The notes beneath the pieces were generated by a model that was given only the letters and a program-made list of their open reading frames with translations, did no database searches and was not told where the DNA came from. Shown piece after piece: positions 6,701-8,453 of a stretch of DNA of 8,453 nt (positions are counted from its first letter, which is position 1; every line of letters starts with the position of its first letter). The stretch covers positions 1 to 8,453 of the forward strand of contig JASHVH010000076.1 of NCBI GenBank assembly GCA_030039575.1. The letters run 5' to 3'. The stretch is from Acidimicrobiales bacterium (GTDB lineage Bacteria > Actinomycetota > Acidimicrobiia > Acidimicrobiales > Palsa-688). A program made the position numbers and the translations under genes.

Positions 6701-6733
6701 TTCTTGCTCAATTTCATCTCTCTCTTGCAAGAA
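6701..6733. promoter_or_regulatory. Candidate operator: TCTTGC direct repeat and TCTTGCAAGA palindrome
   Basis: TCTTGC occurs at 6702-6707 and again at 6723-6728, exactly 21 bp apart. The second copy is part of a perfect 10-bp palindrome, TCTTGCAAGA (6723-6732). The 7-bp arms TTCTTGC (6701-6707) and GCAAGAA (6727-6733) are also inverted to each other. The site overlaps a promoter candidate for the plus-strand gene and lies about 140-170 bp upstream of the LacI start, so it could serve both. It lacks the central CG usual in LacI-family operators. Confidence 0.35.
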
Positions 6734-6753
6734 ATGATAGCAGTTTATACCGT
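6725..6753 (+). promoter_or_regulatory. Predicted promoter for the 164-aa gene
   Basis: TTGCAA (6725-6730), 17 nt, then TACCGT (6748-6753); a TATACC at 6746-6751 is an alternative -10 with a shorter spacer. The start of transcription would be near 6760, only a few bases before the GTG at 6766, so the mRNA may be leaderless. That agrees with the lack of any Shine-Dalgarno there. Confidence 0.35.
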
Positions 6754-6765
6754 GGCTCAGCGAGC

Positions 6766-7260
6766 GTGCCCGGCGTCCAGGTGCCGATCGCGGGCGACCG
6801 GCGCGCCCCCCTTCCCTGGACGCTCACGGTGTCCGGGGCCGAGATCGGTTCAGACCACGTGCCGGGAACCTGTGTGACCTTCCTGTTCGCTTGGGGCCCG
6901 GGCCAGAAGATAGGTAACGGCTTTCCCTACTGCATTGCCCCGGCCAGCGGCCTGGTGACGTCGCACGGCACTCAGTGGTCTTTCAACCTTGACGCCGCCG
7001 GCTTCGACGGCGTCGTGCCCTACGCGACCGGCGGCACGGGGATCGGTGGGATAGTGGTGCTGGCGGTACCCCAAGCCCGGAGCATCCGGGCCGTCTTTGC
7101 CGACGGTGAGGTGGTCGCGCTGGAGGCCCACCCGTTGCCGGTGCGGGCCCACCGCGCTGCCGCCATCGCGTACCGCGTGACGATCGACCCGCGCCGGTTT
7201 AGCACCCAGTTCCGGTGGGTGAGCCACCGCCGCACCGACGGGGAAAATCTCACTATTTAA
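6766..7260 (+). CDS. Unrecognised 164-residue protein
   Basis: I do not recognise this protein. Codon use is strongly GC3-rich, like the neighbouring genes, which supports real coding. The start is taken as GTG 6766; the frame is closed by TAG at 6694 and has no ATG, so GTG 6766 or GTG 6781 are the choices. Neither has a Shine-Dalgarno. No signal peptide or membrane segment is evident. Residues 33-60 hold two cysteines (Cys36, Cys56) around GPGQKIGNG; a glycine-rich hydrophobic stretch lies at 89-101 (GGTGIGGIVVLAV). Residues 104-140 alternate beta-like segments (SIRAVFADGEVVALEAHPLP) resembling small beta-sandwich domains in actinobacterial proteins. The C-terminus is basic and polar. It sits between LacI (divergent) and an acyl-CoA synthetase-like gene (same strand, 145 bp downstream). 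Function unknown. Confidence 0.65.
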   Translation: MPGVQVPIAGDRRAPLPWTLTVSGAEIGSDHVPGTCVTFLFAWGPGQKIGNGFPYCIAPASGLVTSHGTQWSFNLDAAGFDGVVPYATGGTGIGGIVVLAVPQARSIRAVFADGEVVALEAHPLPVRAHRAAAIAYRVTIDPRRFSTQFRWVSHRRTDGENLTI

Positions 7261-7297
7261 CCAACGTTCTTCGACCCGATATAAGGGACCAAAATGT

Positions 7298-7336
7298 GGC
7301 CGGAATTCCGTGGCCCAGGAACCTTGGCCGATTTTT
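7298..7336 (+). terminator. Possible weak terminator after the 164-aa gene
   Basis: Three GGCC segments (7298-7301, 7312-7315, 7326-7329) allow alternative short stems, one enclosing the palindrome CGGAATTCCG (7301-7310). The last is followed by GATTTTTA, with five T at 7332-7336. The stems are short and interrupted, so this is a modest terminator candidate. The remaining intergenic sequence to 7405 shows no clear promoter or ribosome site. Confidence 0.35.
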
Positions 7337-7405
7337 ACCGAAAATTAGACTGCTCCTCGGCGAACTCTCAGATTGCAGGCGCCACCCACCTCCTACCGTG
7401 GACTA

Positions 7406-8453
7406 ATGGCCAAGAACCCTCCGTCCCCCGGCGCGGTCGGCCGCCGGCGGCCACAACCTCGCAACCTCGTGGGTGGGGAAATCCGCCGCTGGGTGGCGCA
7501 AGGCGCGGAGGAACGGCCGGCGCAATATTTCTTGAAGGGTGCGCGCGACGACCGGACCGTAACCTACGCCCAATTGGCCAACCTGGCCCGCAGCCTGGAG
7601 GCCCAGCTCGACCGAGCCGGGGCGCCGTCCGATGGCCCTATAGCTCTGAGCACTGAGGACTACCTGGAATACGCCGCCACCTTCGTTGCCCTGCTCGCCA
7701 CCGGCCGAACAGTGGTCCCTCTTGACCCCAACGCGCCGGCGCCCGAGCTGCGCCGCACGAGGGCACTGACCGGCACGGTGGCCACCATCACCCGCACCGG
7801 ACTGTTCGAGGGCCTCGCCGGCCCCAACGGGGGCGTCTTCCTTGACGTGCCTGAGGGCGGCTCCGGGGTCTCCTCGGCCACGGGGGGGACTGGCGGGGTG
7901 GGCCGCTCGGCCAGTGACGGCTCCAGCAATCCTCGGGAGGGCGCTGTCCTCCTGCGCACCAGCGGCACGACCGGCACGCCGAAGGTAGTGAGGCTGACAG
8001 CGGGCCAGCTGGCCCATGTGGCTCAGGGTGTTGCCGTACACCACCGTTTGGCCCCGGGAGAGCGCGGGTTCTCTCCCTTGCCCCTTTTCCATGTAAACGC
8101 CGAGGTAGTGGCCTTGTTGGCGACGCTAGCCGGGCAGGCCAGCGTCGTGCTCGACGACAGGTTCCACAGGACGCATTTCTGGGAGAACGTTGCTCGTCAC
8201 GGGGCTACGTGGGTCAACGCGGTCCCCGCCATTATCACCATCCTGGCGACGGCTGACCCGCTGGCCGCCGCGCCGGACGAAGTACGGCGGCAGGTAACGG
8301 GCAATGTCCGCTTCGTGCGCTCGGCGTCGGCCCCCCTGCCTGTTGCCACTCTCCAACGGTTCGAGGCTGTTACGGGGCTGCGCGTGGTCGAGAGCTATGG
8401 CATGACTGAGGCCGCCAGCATGATCACGGCCAACCCCGTAGATGGCGTGCGCA
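7406..8453 (+). CDS. AMP-forming acyl-CoA synthetase-like ligase, 5' part
   Basis: The N-terminal 349 residues of an ANL-superfamily adenylate-forming enzyme, which activates a carboxylate with ATP and usually transfers it to CoA. The A3 phosphate-binding motif TSGTTGTPK is at 185-193 and the A5 motif YGMTE at 331-335, in correct order and spacing. PLFHVNAEV near 228-236 and VRSASAPLP near 308-316 match the acyl-CoA synthetase / oxalyl-CoA synthetase-like branch. The C-terminal subdomain lies beyond the window. The start ATG 7406 lacks a Shine-Dalgarno; the frame is closed upstream at 7346, and TTG 7373 is another possibility. Residues of about 150-175 form a Gly/Ser-rich linker before the A3 motif, longer and more flexible than usual. 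The acyl substrate cannot be predicted. No functional tie to the sugar locus is seen. Confidence 0.9.
   Translation, partial: MAKNPPSPGAVGRRRPQPRNLVGGEIRRWVAQGAEERPAQYFLKGARDDRTVTYAQLANLARSLEAQLDRAGAPSDGPIALSTEDYLEYAATFVALLATGRTVVPLDPNAPAPELRRTRALTGTVATITRTGLFEGLAGPNGGVFLDVPEGGSGVSSATGGTGGVGRSASDGSSNPREGAVLLRTSGTTGTPKVVRLTAGQLAHVAQGVAVHHRLAPGERGFSPLPLFHVNAEVVALLATLAGQASVVLDDRFHRTHFWENVARHGATWVNAVPAIITILATADPLAAAPDEVRRQVTGNVRFVRSASAPLPVATLQRFEAVTGLRVVESYGMTEAASMITANPVDGVR

Noticed and set aside
7301..7310. Palindrome CGGAATTCCG as an operator
   Set aside because: It is short, has no second copy in the window, and lies within a stretch better read as a weak terminator.
7403..8092. Open frame (229 codons) on the minus strand opposite the acyl-CoA synthetase-like gene
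   Set aside because: The plus strand has the A3 and A5 motifs in frame; the minus frame is an antisense by-product.
1..8453. CRISPR array, transposon ends, tRNA or rRNA genes
   Set aside because: No regularly spaced identical repeats, transposase-like protein, or recognisable RNA gene was seen on either strand.

Overview
The window looks like a chromosomal segment of a high-GC, monoderm bacterium, most likely an actinobacterium. The basis is strong G/C preference at third codon positions, frequent GTG and TTG starts, a GalR/LacI regulator with actinobacterial character, and a sugar ABC importer without its own ATPase gene. Genus cannot be read from the sequence.

Minus strand, about 6563 down to 1: a carbohydrate uptake and utilisation locus. 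In transcription order it holds a LacI-family repressor (5532-6563), a 409-bp regulatory gap, a family-1 type sugar-binding protein (3737-5122), a 191-nt spacer with two clean inverted repeats, a MalF-type permease (2616-3545), a MalG-type permease (1625-2623, overlapping malF by 8 nt), and a cytoplasmic GH13 alpha-glucosidase (1565 running off the left edge). An oligosaccharide, most plausibly an alpha-glucoside, would be captured outside, moved through the MalF/MalG pore using an ATPase encoded elsewhere, and cut by the GH13 enzyme. The LacI protein would control the set in response to the sugar.

The regulatory gap 5123-5531 is the richest part. It contains, in minus-strand order: a terminator-like hairpin after lacI; a 21-bp tandem repeat array ending at the -35 box of a good promoter candidate; a perfect TGTGA-N6-TCACA palindrome within the array; and a leader of about 210 nt. 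The leader has a small ORF with a strong Shine-Dalgarno, two GC-rich hairpins, and two competing long-range pairings. This resembles an attenuation-type leader, which would be unusual for a LacI-controlled sugar importer. It is a hypothesis from sequence only.

Plus strand, 6700 to 8453: a promoter candidate sharing a 10-bp motif with the importer promoter, an unrecognised 164-aa protein (6766-7260), a weak terminator-like structure, and the first 349 codons of an acyl-CoA synthetase-like AMP-forming ligase (7406 to the right edge). These two genes have no evident functional link to the sugar locus.

I saw no tRNA, rRNA, CRISPR array, insertion sequence, or phage/plasmid gene.
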